From assembly GCA_965240325.2 (NCBI GenBank), contig OZ251236.1, positions 186,001 through 250,000 of the forward strand: DNA of 64,000 nucleotides. The letters run 5' to 3'. A program made the translations under genes and the position numbers. The stretch comes from Rebecca billardiae RCC1528 (taxonomy: Eukaryota; Haptophyta). Positions 31,412 through 41,577 of this stretch are shown piece after piece; positions within the stretch are counted from its first letter, which is position 1, and every line of letters begins with the position of its first letter. The notes below the pieces were generated by a model. The model was not told the DNA's origin. It did not search any database and worked only from the letters and a program-made list of their open reading frames with translations.

Positions 31412-31510
31412 ATATTAACGACGTGGTATGCAACGGGCAGGCGTCATCGGAGTCAGCAAGCTGTAGCAGCACGGATCGAGCAGCAGAGACAATAAACACC
31501 AGGATGAGGA

Positions 31511-31535
<25 letters not shown>
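31412..31535 (+). repeat. Dispersed repeat family, copy B
   Basis: Begins TATTAACGACGTGGTATGCA and includes GGAGTCAGCAAGCTGTAGCA and AGCAGCAGAGACAA. It matches 61044-61150 along ~110 bp with small indels, and shorter parts of 15467-15515 and 50014-50040. Confidence 0.8.
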
Positions 31536-32235
<700 letters not shown>

Positions 32236-32409
32236 GTAGCTAAGCAGTAGTCTGAGTAGCGGAGAGAGATCGACTCGAGTCTCGATCTTGACGAGCGAGA
32301 GACGAGTAGATCGAGATCGCGATGTGAGAGACGAGAGAGAGAGCGCGAGACGAAAGTCGAAAGAGACGACAGCGCCATGAGCAGCAGTCGTTGTCAAGAA
32401 CGACAAAGT
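32236..32409. other. GAGA/CGAGAC-rich spacer
   Basis: Degenerate GAGAGA and CGAGA runs between the microsatellite and the stop of the next gene. No gene is visible. Confidence 0.5.
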
Positions 32410-35400
32410 CTAAGAAGTCATCCGGTTCTTCGCAAAGCGCACTCCACTGGGCCGCCTTGCGCGCGGGGGCAAGCCGGCGAGCAGCGCGAGGTGGGGCGGC
32501 AGCACCTCAGACGGCTCCTCGTCCGCATCGGCACCGACCAGGTCAGCGCCGAGCATCACGTGCGACACGCGGCGTTGGCAGGACGGCGGCGATGCCGAGG
32601 GCGGCGTGCCACCGGTGCGCAGCGCCGCGGCCGGCGTGTGCGCCGTGCTGCCCCTGAACCCGCGCGGTGCGGGATGTGGCGACTGCGCTGCGTCGGCACC
32701 GCCGCCGCGTGCGGTCAGCTCGTACACGTTGAGCGCGGCGGCAGGCTCGGCGCGCTCGGCCGGGCTGAGCGCGCCGAGGCTGCAACCTGAGCCAGTCTCG
32801 CCCACCGGCGCGGACGGCCTGCGCGGCCTGTGCGGCGCCGCGCCCGCCGCGCCTGCGGGCATGGACATTTGCCGCAGCCGGGGGAGCTCGCCGCCCGCGC
32901 CGGCGGGCCCGGCCGCGCTCGCCGTGCCCGGGCGCACGGACGAGCGCTGCGGGGAGGCAGGCCTGAGTCCGGGAGAGGCGGGCGAGCTGGGCTGGTGCTC
33001 GGCCAGGCCCGGCAGACTCGGCGGCGCTGCGCGTCGGACGGCGGTCAGGGATGCCGCTGGGGCGCGCGCGTTGGGCGCAAGCCCAGTGCGCGGCACCGCA
33101 AGGGCGGCATCAGCGCCGCGTGAGCCGCGCCGGTCTCGGCCGTCTAAGCCGGTTGAGAGGCGCCGCTCAGCTCGGCCCAGGCCGTAGCCCTGCAGGGCGG
33201 GGCCTGTGTCGGGCGGCGGCGATCCGGAGGCCGGCCTGGCTGGGCGCGTGCCCAGCTCGAGCAATGCGGCGGAGGCGCGTTGGCTCGGCGCGCAGAAGCG
33301 CGGGTGCGCGGTGGGCGAGGGCAAGTCAGGGACGCTGAACAACTGCACTGCCTGCGGCGCGAGCGCCCGGCTCCAGGACCCGGGGCCCGCGCCCAGCGGC
33401 GGCGGCGAGCTGAGCGGCTTGGGCTGCTGCTCCGCGTCCGCCTCCGCTTCCGGCGCAGGCCCGGCCGCCCGGATGGAGAGGCTGGGCGAGGCGAAGGTGG
33501 CGTCGGCGTGGGCGCTCGAGCTGCGCCGCACGGCGGACGCGCGACGCGGCGCGCGCGCAGAGGCCGCGGCCGCGAGCTCGGGAGCCGCCGGCGAAGGGCT
33601 GAGCGAGTGCAGCACGGGAGGACCCAGGGCGGCGGTCGCTGCCAAAGCTGGCTCGGCCAAAGGCTGCTCGTGTTCGCTGGCTCCGTCCAGCTTGCTAAGC
33701 CGCGTGTGCGCGCGCCGGAACGCCCCCTTCACCTTGGCCGCGACGCGCAGCATGTGCTCGGCGCGCGAGGGAGGAGGGCGCTGCTGCTGCGGCTGCTGCT
33801 GCACCCGCGACTGCGGCCGCGACGGCGCCGTCGAGCGAGCGGTCCGCTGCGCGGCAAGGCGGCGCGCATGCAGCCGCTTGCGCTGCTTCGAGATCGCCTC
33901 CAGCTGCTGCGGCTGGCCGCGCAGCCCGAGCGAGGCGAGCAGCGCCTGCGCACCCTCGAGCGCCGCGAGCGACTCCTCGCTCACGTCCGCGTCGGCACCG
34001 GCGTCGGCCACCTCCGCCACCGCCTCGGCCGCGCCCTCGACCGCGAGAGCGTCCGCCAGTAGGTCCACGCCGTCGGCGAAGAGCGCCTCGCCATCGTCCG
34101 TGCGCACGCCCGCGAGGCGCGCGCGCTCGAGGGCGTGTAGCAGCCGCCGCGACGCCGGCTGCTCGTCCCGCCGCGTTGCCGACGGCGCCGCCGCGCCACG
34201 CGCCGCGGGCTCGCCGCCGTCGCCCAGGTGTCGGATCCCGAGGAGCTCGCGCGCCGCGTTGACGCTCTGCCGGAGCTCGCGCTCTGCGTCCGGCGCGCCG
34301 CCCTGCGGCGCCGGGCCCCGCTGCTCGTCCTGCGCCGCCGCCTGCTGCTCCAGCCGCAGCTGCGAGTCTGAGCGCACGAGCGCCAGCGGCCGCAGCTCGC
34401 GCGGCGCGCAGCGCAGCTGCTCTGCGAGCCTCATGGGGCCCTCGGCGGGCGCGTCGCGCTCGGCCACCCACCCGTCTAGAGTCGAGATCCGGGTAATTCT
34501 TCGGTAGAGGCGCGAGATGAAGATCACGTAGTCCTCCTCGGCGATGCCCTCGACCCACACGTCGGCGAGCTCGAAGAGGCCGAGGCAGAAGTCGGCGAGG
34601 CTCATCCACTCCTCCGCGCCGCTGCCGTCCCCCGCGGCGCCCACCTTGCGCCCGAGCAGGCCGAGGTCCGTCTCCCAGTCTGCGAGCGCGAGCTCGCGAG
34701 CGCGCGCGCTCGGCACGAGCGCCGCGTCCGCCGCGCCGAGCGCGATGGCGGCGCGCTCGTACACGAGGAGGTAGTGCACGCGGCGCATGAGCTCGTCGTC
34801 GGCCAGCCCCGTCGCCGCCCAGAACGCGCGCAGCGCGTGCACGATCGCCGGCGAGCGCATCAGCGCGCGCCGCTTGGCCAGGTGCTTGCCCGACTCGGCG
34901 GCCGAGCCGCGGCTGACGTACTCGCTGCGGCCGGCCGCGTCGTCGGGGTCGGCATCGGGCGGGTGCGTCTCGAAGTGGAAGCGGTCGTCAGCGCCGCGCG
35001 CGGCGTCGTTGTCCCACAGCGCGAGCGCCGCGTGCTCGCCCAGCGCATGCACGCGCGCGAGCGTGCTCGCCAACTCGTCGCGCGCGGCGGTATCGGTGAG
35101 CTTAAGCGCCGAGCTGTCTCTGTCTGCGCTGGTGGCGGCGCTCTCGGTGGCGCGGCGGCGGCGGGAGTGGCGGCGTGGCGCACTCGAGCTACGCTGCTGC
35201 GGCGCGTTCGAACGCCTGCGCTCGCGCGAGGGCGGGGGCGAGGCCCGTCCGCCCCGCTCAGCGGCGGTGACGGCTGGGGGCTGCCGCGCGCTCACCGCAG
35301 TTGATGAGCTCGAGCTGCGCCGTTGCTCGCAACTCAGGCGGGGTGGGCTGGTCGGCCCGGGTTTCTCTGAGAGCCTTCGTGGGGGTGATTTCTCCGGCCG

Positions 35401-35616
35401 TGCTTTGTCCGGCCGTGCACTCCAGCGATCGCGCTCTGCCGCGCTCAGTGCACCGAGCTCGTCGGCCGCGGCGGCCGCGCCGACGTTCGCTCTCGGCGGA
35501 GCAGGAGGAGGCAGGGCGAGCTGCGCGGGGTGGTCGAGCGCAGCGGCCAGGTCTTCGCCACCGGAGACGGTCCAGTGGCGCTTCTTGCGGCTGTAGGGCA
35601 TCTCGGCGGAGGCCAT
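32410..35616 (-). CDS. Large, mostly disordered protein with one helical domain
   Basis: 1068 aa from ATG 35616, the first ATG followed by folded-looking sequence (MASAEMPYSRKKRHW); the frame is open 54 codons further. Residues ~1-180 are Ser/Pro/Arg-rich. Residues ~190-420 form a folded helical part: LASTLARVHALGEHAALALW, MRRVHYLLVYERAAIAL, then WMSLADFCLGLFELADVWVE followed by EEDYVIFISRLYRRIT. The F-x-x-x-L-F-E-L-A-D-x-W pattern resembles an LQ-rich/EF-hand-like module I associate with ciliary and cytoskeletal protist proteins; this is a weak inference. Residues ~470-700 are predicted helical (Gln/Glu/Ala-rich). The rest is low-complexity Pro/Ala/Ser. Codon usage is typical of the window. 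Confidence 0.62.
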   Translation of the reverse strand: MASAEMPYSRKKRHWTVSGGEDLAAALDHPAQLALPPPAPPRANVGAAAAADELGALSAAERDRWSARPDKARPEKSPPRRLSEKPGPTSPPRLSCEQRRSSSSSTAVSARQPPAVTAAERGGRASPPPSRERRRSNAPQQRSSSAPRRHSRRRRATESAATSADRDSSALKLTDTAARDELASTLARVHALGEHAALALWDNDAARGADDRFHFETHPPDADPDDAAGRSEYVSRGSAAESGKHLAKRRALMRSPAIVHALRAFWAATGLADDELMRRVHYLLVYERAAIALGAADAALVPSARARELALADWETDLGLLGRKVGAAGDGSGAEEWMSLADFCLGLFELADVWVEGIAEEDYVIFISRLYRRITRISTLDGWVAERDAPAEGPMRLAEQLRCAPRELRPLALVRSDSQLRLEQQAAAQDEQRGPAPQGGAPDAERELRQSVNAARELLGIRHLGDGGEPAARGAAAPSATRRDEQPASRRLLHALERARLAGVRTDDGEALFADGVDLLADALAVEGAAEAVAEVADAGADADVSEESLAALEGAQALLASLGLRGQPQQLEAISKQRKRLHARRLAAQRTARSTAPSRPQSRVQQQPQQQRPPPSRAEHMLRVAAKVKGAFRRAHTRLSKLDGASEHEQPLAEPALAATAALGPPVLHSLSPSPAAPELAAAASARAPRRASAVRRSSSAHADATFASPSLSIRAAGPAPEAEADAEQQPKPLSSPPPLGAGPGSWSRALAPQAVQLFSVPDLPSPTAHPRFCAPSQRASAALLELGTRPARPASGSPPPDTGPALQGYGLGRAERRLSTGLDGRDRRGSRGADAALAVPRTGLAPNARAPAASLTAVRRAAPPSLPGLAEHQPSSPASPGLRPASPQRSSVRPGTASAAGPAGAGGELPRLRQMSMPAGAAGAAPHRPRRPSAPVGETGSGCSLGALSPAERAEPAAALNVYELTARGGGADAAQSPHPAPRGFRGSTAHTPAAALRTGGTPPSASPPSCQRRVSHVMLGADLVGADADEEPSEVLPPHLALLAGLPPRARRPSGVRFAKNRMTS

Positions 35617-35895
35617 TGTCGTGGCGTGCGCGCACCGCGCGGCGGCGCGGGGCGTGTGGGGGATGAGGTGGTCGTGGCCGGGGGAACACGAATTCATCAG
35701 GGTTGTGATTCCACGCTCACTACCCAGGATTCTCTCTCGACTCTCCGTTCGACGAATCCGGTAATACAAACTTCCCACTAATTACGGTGGCCCGGAACGT
35801 TCGGTGTATTTGGTACGTCAATTCATCACTACAATCAGCATATGTCGTTCCGTTTTGTCAAATGACCTACGCTCACAACTTGAATGTAGGTGGTG
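35617..35895. other. 5' flank of the disordered-protein gene
   Basis: AT-richer from 35740 (ACTAATTACGG, AATTCATCACTAC), likely promoter sequence. No gene. Confidence 0.5.
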
Positions 35896-36002
35896 TTTCA
35901 GGCTCCAGATTCTTCTCTCCGGAAACATCATCACGCCATATTTCGTCATATTAGCATAATGAAATGATGCAGTTTCCGGAGAGAAGAATCCGGAGCCTGA
36001 AA
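35896..36002. repeat. 107-bp hairpin with 31-bp arms
   Basis: The left arm 35896-35926 starts TTTCAGGCTCC; the right arm 35972-36002 ends GGAGCCTGAAA. The arms differ at about one position (CCAGATTC vs CCGGATTC), around a 45-bp AT-rich loop. It could be a miniature inverted-repeat element. I could not define a target duplication. Confidence 0.8.
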
Positions 36003-36080
36003 ACCCTATAAAACGATATTAAAGGAATCGGATGAAAGGGGCCGGGGAGCTCTCCAACTTGTCCACGGGACTTGACATGT

Positions 36081-37396
36081 GGCCCTTTCTCTCGAACGCC
36101 AGGCAATCCTGAAACCAAAACTGAAACCAAAAAGTGGGTTTCGGCTTGTATCTCCACATGTGCCGAAACGGAGATTTTTCGCGCAGGAAAACGAAGGGAA
36201 AAACGAGCCGGGCTTGGGAGGGCTCCAGTTTTCGCTTCGTTTCCCGAATCCAAAAAATCTCCTGCCCAAGATCGACCGTTCGACCTGCCACCTCGCCGCC
36301 CCGCGCGGCTGCCGGGGCGCTCTCGCCGTGCGCTCCGGCGGTTGTCGGGTCGGACTGCGGTGGCAGCGCGGGGCTCGAGCCGTTGCAGAGTCGCTTTGCA
36401 CTCCTCTCTGTGTTGCTCGCCTTCCTCCTCCTCGCCTTCTCCGCGCCTTGACGCAGCGCGCGCGCACGCGCCGCCGTGCACGCACGGCAGCGCAAGGGAT
36501 TGCGCGCCGCGCGTGGCACGCGACGGGTCTGACTCGGGGCTGGGGCCACAACGGGGCACGCAAACGCACGCTACGTCGTCTCGAGCCTGTGGGCCTGAAC
36601 ATCAGCGCGCGCTATGCTGATGCACATTCCAAACTGTTCCGTGATCTGGCAGCATCACTCACGTGTGGCGTGCGCGAGAAGCTTGAACAACGAAACTTGA
36701 GTGCGCAGACGCGATCGATGCGGAGGCTGTCATGTTTGTGAGGGCGTCTCTAGTGGTGCCCATAAAGTAGTTGCTGGGCAGCGCCGTGTACGTGGCTGGC
36801 ATCGTGTCTTGCCCACATAATCATCCCGACGCATCGGGTGGGGTCTGGTCAGGCCGCGCCTGCGGTGACAAAAAGACCTGTGAGCCTTTAGCGCATGGCA
36901 AGCAGACCGACACGCACGCTCGAGGCAGCGTAGCGTGCGTTTGCGATGGCGTTGCGTGCCCCCGCAGTGGCTCCAGCCCCGAGTCGGACCCGTCGCGCGC
37001 CACGCGCGCGGCGCGCAATCCCTTGCGGCGCTGCCGCGCGTGCACGGTGGCGCGTGCGCGCGCGCTGCGTCAAGGCGCGGAGAAGGCGAGGACGAGGAAG
37101 GCGTGCAACACAGAGAGGGGTGCACAGCGACTCTACCATGCCTGGAGCCCCGCGCCGCCACCGCACTCCGACCCTCGGAGGGCACGCGCCGTTGGCGGCA
37201 TTCGGCCGCACCCGTGACCCAGCAGCGGCGCGACTCATCCAAGCCTGCCGAAGTTGCTGATTGGTTGCTCGGACAATCTCGGCTTTTGTGATTTCCACCC
37301 TGCGCAGGCGTCGAGAGAAAGGCCGCAGAGTCCCCAAAACCACTTTTGGTTTCAGGTTTTGGTTTCAGGATTGCCTGGCGTTCGAGAGAAAGGGCC
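36081..37396. mobile_element. Older inverted-repeat element, ~1.3 kb
   Basis: The left end GGCCCTTTCTCTCGAACGCC plus AGGCAATCCTGAAACC recurs in reverse complement at ~37350-37396. Further in, the arms pair again: the stretch with CTCCTCTCTGTGTTGCTCGC and GCGCCTTGACGCAGCGCGCG (36394-36470) matches its reverse complement at ~37065-37125, and similarity continues to about 36570 and 36930. The arms are clearly related but have many substitutions and indels, so this copy is older than the other two inverted-repeat elements. Spacer ~36600-36900. No transposase, no clear target duplication. Confidence 0.65.
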
Positions 37397-38397
37397 TGAT
37401 GATTCCTTTGACGGGAGCGGCAAAATCGTACGGCCCGGCAGCCCTGGCCCCTGTCACGTCACCGAGGCCGTGGGCCAGCTAGGTACCGCTTGCGCGCCCA
37501 CCAGTAGCCTGTGGGCCGACCACACGTGCAACCGCAGTGCACCCGATGGCAGTCACCGTGCTCACCGTGCGGCTGGAGCCGCTCCGAGTGTGCACTCAGC
37601 CGCCAATTGTTGCCGGGTACACACGGTGCGCACGCTCTGGCAGCTGCGGATCAGCATCGCGCGAAGCTCTGCTGTGCCCACCTGAATGTTCGCAGCACCC
37701 ACCGCACAGCCAGCCAGTCGCGCACGCCGCGCCGCCACCCGCTCACATAAGGACGACCGTGCGGCTGCTGCGGTCTGTGCGGAGTGCGGGAAGTACGGTA
37801 TTACTGTGGGCTCAACTTAAAGACTCGAAGACACGGCGCGAGACAACGCCATAACAACATCCGCGCACTCTCTCAACATCCGCGCACTCTCTCGCCCTCA
37901 TTGCTAGCCACTCTGCGCCTGGGAGACCGGAGAGGCAAGAAAAGCGTGTCGAGCTCATGGCCATGCCTCATCGTCGAAAAGGGGGGTGTCGACCCGGTTG
38001 GGCTGTTGACCAGGACCGACCTCCGGTTTGTGGGTACGGTAATATGCAGAATGTATGGGTAGTATGTGTCTATATTTAGGCGAGCGTGACGACTGATTGC
38101 AATGAATACATACAAATGGTCATCAATCCGCGGGAGCGCCCAATCATCAGGTCAATAACGAGGTCATCAAACGCTCCTAAGTGCGCCGAGTATGAGTATT
38201 GCCAGGTAGCCACATTACCCAATACGGTGGGATCGCGTTGGATAGGTGGTTTAAGCCGGCCCTTTAATGTTGCGCCTGAGTAATTGCAATGGTCATCAGC
38301 TACCCACTGCTCAGGAAATCCGCCACCGGCTCGCCTTTGACGAAGACCGTGCGCCGAGGTGCGCGCGGCTTGCGCCCACGCAAGCCCTGCGCTCTCG
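37397..38397. other. Intergenic, 5' flank of the 7TM-TIR gene
   Basis: About 1 kb without a recognised gene. It includes a short direct repeat (CAACATCCGCGCACTCTCTC, twice at ~37856 and ~37876). AT-richer sequence at 38030-38180 is a plausible promoter zone. Confidence 0.5.
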
Positions 38398-41088
38398 ATG
38401 CGGTGGCGGTGCGTGGCGCTGGCCGCAGCGCTACTGGCGGCGGGCGCCGCCGATGCGCACCTCGTGGTGGAGGCGGGGCCGGCCGCGCTGGTCGGCCTCG
38501 AGCTCAAGGCGCCGCCGTTCGCCTTCAGCCGGGCCTTCCCCGACGGCCTCCTCTCGCTGCTGCGCGGCGGCTCGGGCGAGGCGGCGGAGGACGAGCTCGC
38601 CGCTGCGGTCGTGCGCGGCGAGGTGGCCATCACGCTGCCCGAGGACTGGTCGTACCGCACGTGCCCGCCGACGTATGTCGGCCCCGCGTCGTTCTCGCTG
38701 CGCGGCCGCCTCGTCGTCCACGTCGACGTCAACCAGGCGCGCTGCTCGTTTGAGCAACACGCGCGCGGCGCGGGCGCGCTCGGCGCGCGCGCGTGGCTGC
38801 CCTTCCTAGCGATTGGGACGCGCCGGCGGCGCGAGCCCGGCTTCTGCACGAACTGCTGGCTCGAGGGCGACTCGCGCTGGCTGCCCGCCCCACTCGCCGC
38901 CGACATCTCGCAGCCGGCCGCGCTCGCGCTCGTCGACGCGCTCCGCGCGCAGCGCAACGGCACGGCCGCGGCCGGCGCGCCGATCCGCGCGGCGCTCACG
39001 CCGTCGCGCAGCGCGTGGCGCGCGATGTGGGCGCACCCGCTGTGGCACGGCTCGCTCGCGCTCCTCGGGCTGCAGACACTCGCCACATTCGAGCTCGCGC
39101 TCTGCCGCCTGCTCGCGTTCGTGCGCGCGGACCGCGGGCCGCGCGCGTCGATCGCGCAGCTCATGCTGCTCCTGCAGGCTGCGGTGGCCGCGGGGCGGCT
39201 CGCGCTGTTCGCGGACCCGCTGCTCTCGCGCGGGCTGTACTCGACGCGGGCGGCGATCGTGCTCAACACCGCGCACATCTCCGTCGGCGCGCTCTCCACC
39301 GCGCTCTTCCTCGCCTTCTTCGCCGACGCGGCCGCGTCGGCGGGCGTCGCGAGCCTCGCGTTTGGGTCGCGCGGCGCCGTGCGAGCGCTGCGGCTCTTCG
39401 CCGCGTGCACGCTCGCGCTCGAGGCGGGGCTCTCGAGCGTGTTCTTCTTCACGCTCTCGGTGCCGACCATGATCGCGAAGATCGTGCTCTCCACCACGCT
39501 GCTCCCCTTCATCCTGCTCCTCATCTCCGTCGGCGTGCTGCTGCGGCTGCGCGCGCGCACGAGCCAGCTGCCGGCCGCGCTCGTCAGTCGGCTCACGCGG
39601 CGGCTGGGCGAGACGACGCTTCTCTCCGCGCTGGCGCTGTGCGCGAGCGCGGGGTTCCTCTGGACGCTGTACGCGCCCGTCGGCCAGGCGCTGTGCTTCA
39701 TGGCCTACTCCGCCACGCTCTGCGCCGCGAGCTACACGCAGACCGCCGCGTTCATCCCGGTCGGCGCGCCCCTGACGGAGGGTCCGCTGCGGCGCGGCTG
39801 GCGCCGAGCGGCCGCGGCGCTCGGCGGCGCGGCGCGCGCGTGCCACGGCCGCTGCCACGCGACCGTGCACCCCGCGTCGGCCGTGCCGCCGAGCAGCCCG
39901 CGCAGGCTCAGCCGCGCCGCGTCGAGCGTGCTCCCGCTCAACCTCCACCTCGGCGTGCGGCCGAGCGTGTGCCGCGAGCTCTGCGCAGCGTTCCAGCTCG
40001 GGCCGGCCACGACCACGGCTGAGGTCGGCGCGCTGATCGGCAAGCTCACGCGCGGCGGCGAGCAGTCGCTCGCGCAGCTCGTGCTCGAGCACGGCGGGCT
40101 GGCGCCGGTGATCGCGGCGGCGCGCACGGGGCACGCGCTGCCGCGCACCGCCGCGCCGATCGACGCGGAGCAGCGCCCTGTCCACCGCATCGGCAGCGGC
40201 AGCAGCCTGCTGCTCGGCGGCAGCTTTGGCGGCGGCAACAGTCACGCGCTGCGGCGCGCGGCGCGCGGCAGCGGCAGCAGCGACGGCAGCTGGCGGCGGA
40301 TGCCGCTGCCGTCGATGGGCGCGCGCGAGGCGGCGCCGATGACTGACGCCGCGCCCGCCAACCTCTTCATCTCGCACGCGCAGTCCTGCTCCTTCGTCAA
40401 GATGCTCGACGCCATCGACGCGCACCTCGCGCGCGCGGCGCCGCCGCGCGGCGCCGGCAAGATGGCTGCCGCCGCCAGCAGTCCGGCAGATTATATCTGG
40501 CTCGACGTGATCAGCCTGCGGCAGGCGGCGGCGACGCTGGGCGGCGACGTGCGGCACATCGCGGGGATCGAGGAGCTGTGCGGCACGACGCTCGTCGTCC
40601 TCGACCCGTGGGACCAGCCCGTCTGCCTCACGCGCGCGTGGTGCCTGCTCGAGATCGCACAGGCGTACGCGCACAGGGCGGTCGGTCTCGAGATCACGAT
40701 GGCGCCCGCCGAGCGCGAGGCGCTCGTCCGAGCGCTCGCGACGGACCGCGGCCGGCTGGAGCGCGCGCTGCTGCGCTTCGACGCGAGGAACGCGGACGCG
40801 AGCGTCGAGCACGACCGCAGGCTGATCGCCGACTTCATCGAGCGCGAGTTCGAACGCCGGGGCGACGCCGGTGACGCGGACGCGGACGAGGGCGCGACGG
40901 GCGCGGGGCACGGCGTGGTCCAGACCGCCGTGGCCGCCGCGGCGGCGGCCGTCGGCGTCACGGCGACGCGCCGCCGCGCGGAGGCGTACGAGACGTTCAA
41001 CGACGTGGTGCGCCGCGCGCTCTTCTCGGCACTCGCCGCATCCAGCTGGCAGGTGGCCGACGGCGACGCCTGGCGGCCGTCGCCTTAG
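38398..41088 (+). CDS. Seven-helix membrane protein with C-terminal TIR domain
   Basis: 896 aa from ATG 38398, which opens a signal peptide (CVALAAALLAAGAADA). Residues ~20-200 form an extracellular domain with Cys (RTCPPTYVG, ARCSFEQ, GFCTNCW). Residues ~206-451 hold seven hydrophobic helices (for example LALLGLQTLATFELALCRLL and MIAKIVLSTTLLPFILLLI), a GPCR-like count. After a linker, residues ~655-810 form a TIR-like domain: NLFISHAQSCSFVKM, YIWLDVISLRQ, TLVVLDPW and LTRAWCLLEIAQAY. WCLLE matches the TIR W-C-x-x-E helix, with E752 in the position of the NAD-cleaving Glu. The arrangement suggests a receptor that signals through TIR activity. The glucan synthase gene follows on the same strand 490 bp downstream. 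Confidence 0.75.
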   Translation: MRWRCVALAAALLAAGAADAHLVVEAGPAALVGLELKAPPFAFSRAFPDGLLSLLRGGSGEAAEDELAAAVVRGEVAITLPEDWSYRTCPPTYVGPASFSLRGRLVVHVDVNQARCSFEQHARGAGALGARAWLPFLAIGTRRRREPGFCTNCWLEGDSRWLPAPLAADISQPAALALVDALRAQRNGTAAAGAPIRAALTPSRSAWRAMWAHPLWHGSLALLGLQTLATFELALCRLLAFVRADRGPRASIAQLMLLLQAAVAAGRLALFADPLLSRGLYSTRAAIVLNTAHISVGALSTALFLAFFADAAASAGVASLAFGSRGAVRALRLFAACTLALEAGLSSVFFFTLSVPTMIAKIVLSTTLLPFILLLISVGVLLRLRARTSQLPAALVSRLTRRLGETTLLSALALCASAGFLWTLYAPVGQALCFMAYSATLCAASYTQTAAFIPVGAPLTEGPLRRGWRRAAAALGGAARACHGRCHATVHPASAVPPSSPRRLSRAASSVLPLNLHLGVRPSVCRELCAAFQLGPATTTAEVGALIGKLTRGGEQSLAQLVLEHGGLAPVIAAARTGHALPRTAAPIDAEQRPVHRIGSGSSLLLGGSFGGGNSHALRRAARGSGSSDGSWRRMPLPSMGAREAAPMTDAAPANLFISHAQSCSFVKMLDAIDAHLARAAPPRGAGKMAAAASSPADYIWLDVISLRQAAATLGGDVRHIAGIEELCGTTLVVLDPWDQPVCLTRAWCLLEIAQAYAHRAVGLEITMAPAEREALVRALATDRGRLERALLRFDARNADASVEHDRRLIADFIEREFERRGDAGDADADEGATGAGHGVVQTAVAAAAAAVGVTATRRRAEAYETFNDVVRRALFSALAASSWQVADGDAWRPSP

Positions 41089-41577
41089 CCCGGAGTGTGC
41101 CCGGCCCGCCGGCGCGGTGTATCCTTTGACCTAGCCCAGTCGGAGTGGGATCCCTGTCGGTTCGTCTTTGTCAACCGCTAGGATCGCCTTCGCGCGCCCC
41201 GTATTAATTGGGCTTCAATGCGTCCTCGTACTCGAACGTCATAAAGTCAAGGTCAATAGAACTCATCCATGATGATGTCTGATCATTCTCCCTTGATTAA
41301 TGATCGATCAGCTTAGACGAATAATGATAGGGTGTCGCTCGGTCCCAGATATCAATCTGCGGCTGACGAGAGATACGCCGACGAGCGCCGAGACGAGATT
41401 CGGGCTCCGTGAATCGAAGATGAGGACCAGGGAAATAGGGAATCTTTCAAAGTTGCCGTCTTCACCACACCGGACCCGGCCTTCGCGCGACGCACACGAC
41501 GTGAGAATCGACAGCCAGCCGTGCCCAGCAGGAGCACGGCCTCCTCACCTATCGGCCCCCGACCCCTCACCGGCGCG
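41089..41577. other. Spacer between 7TM-TIR and glucan synthase genes
   Basis: About 490 bp, AT-richer at 41200-41340, the likely 3' end of one gene and promoter of the next. A signal-peptide exon for the glucan synthase could lie in or beyond it; I could not identify one. Confidence 0.45.

Noticed and set aside
38806-40911. 701-codon minus-strand frame and 541-codon frame opposite the 7TM-TIR gene
   Set aside because: Antisense shadows; the plus strand has signal peptide, helices and TIR motifs.
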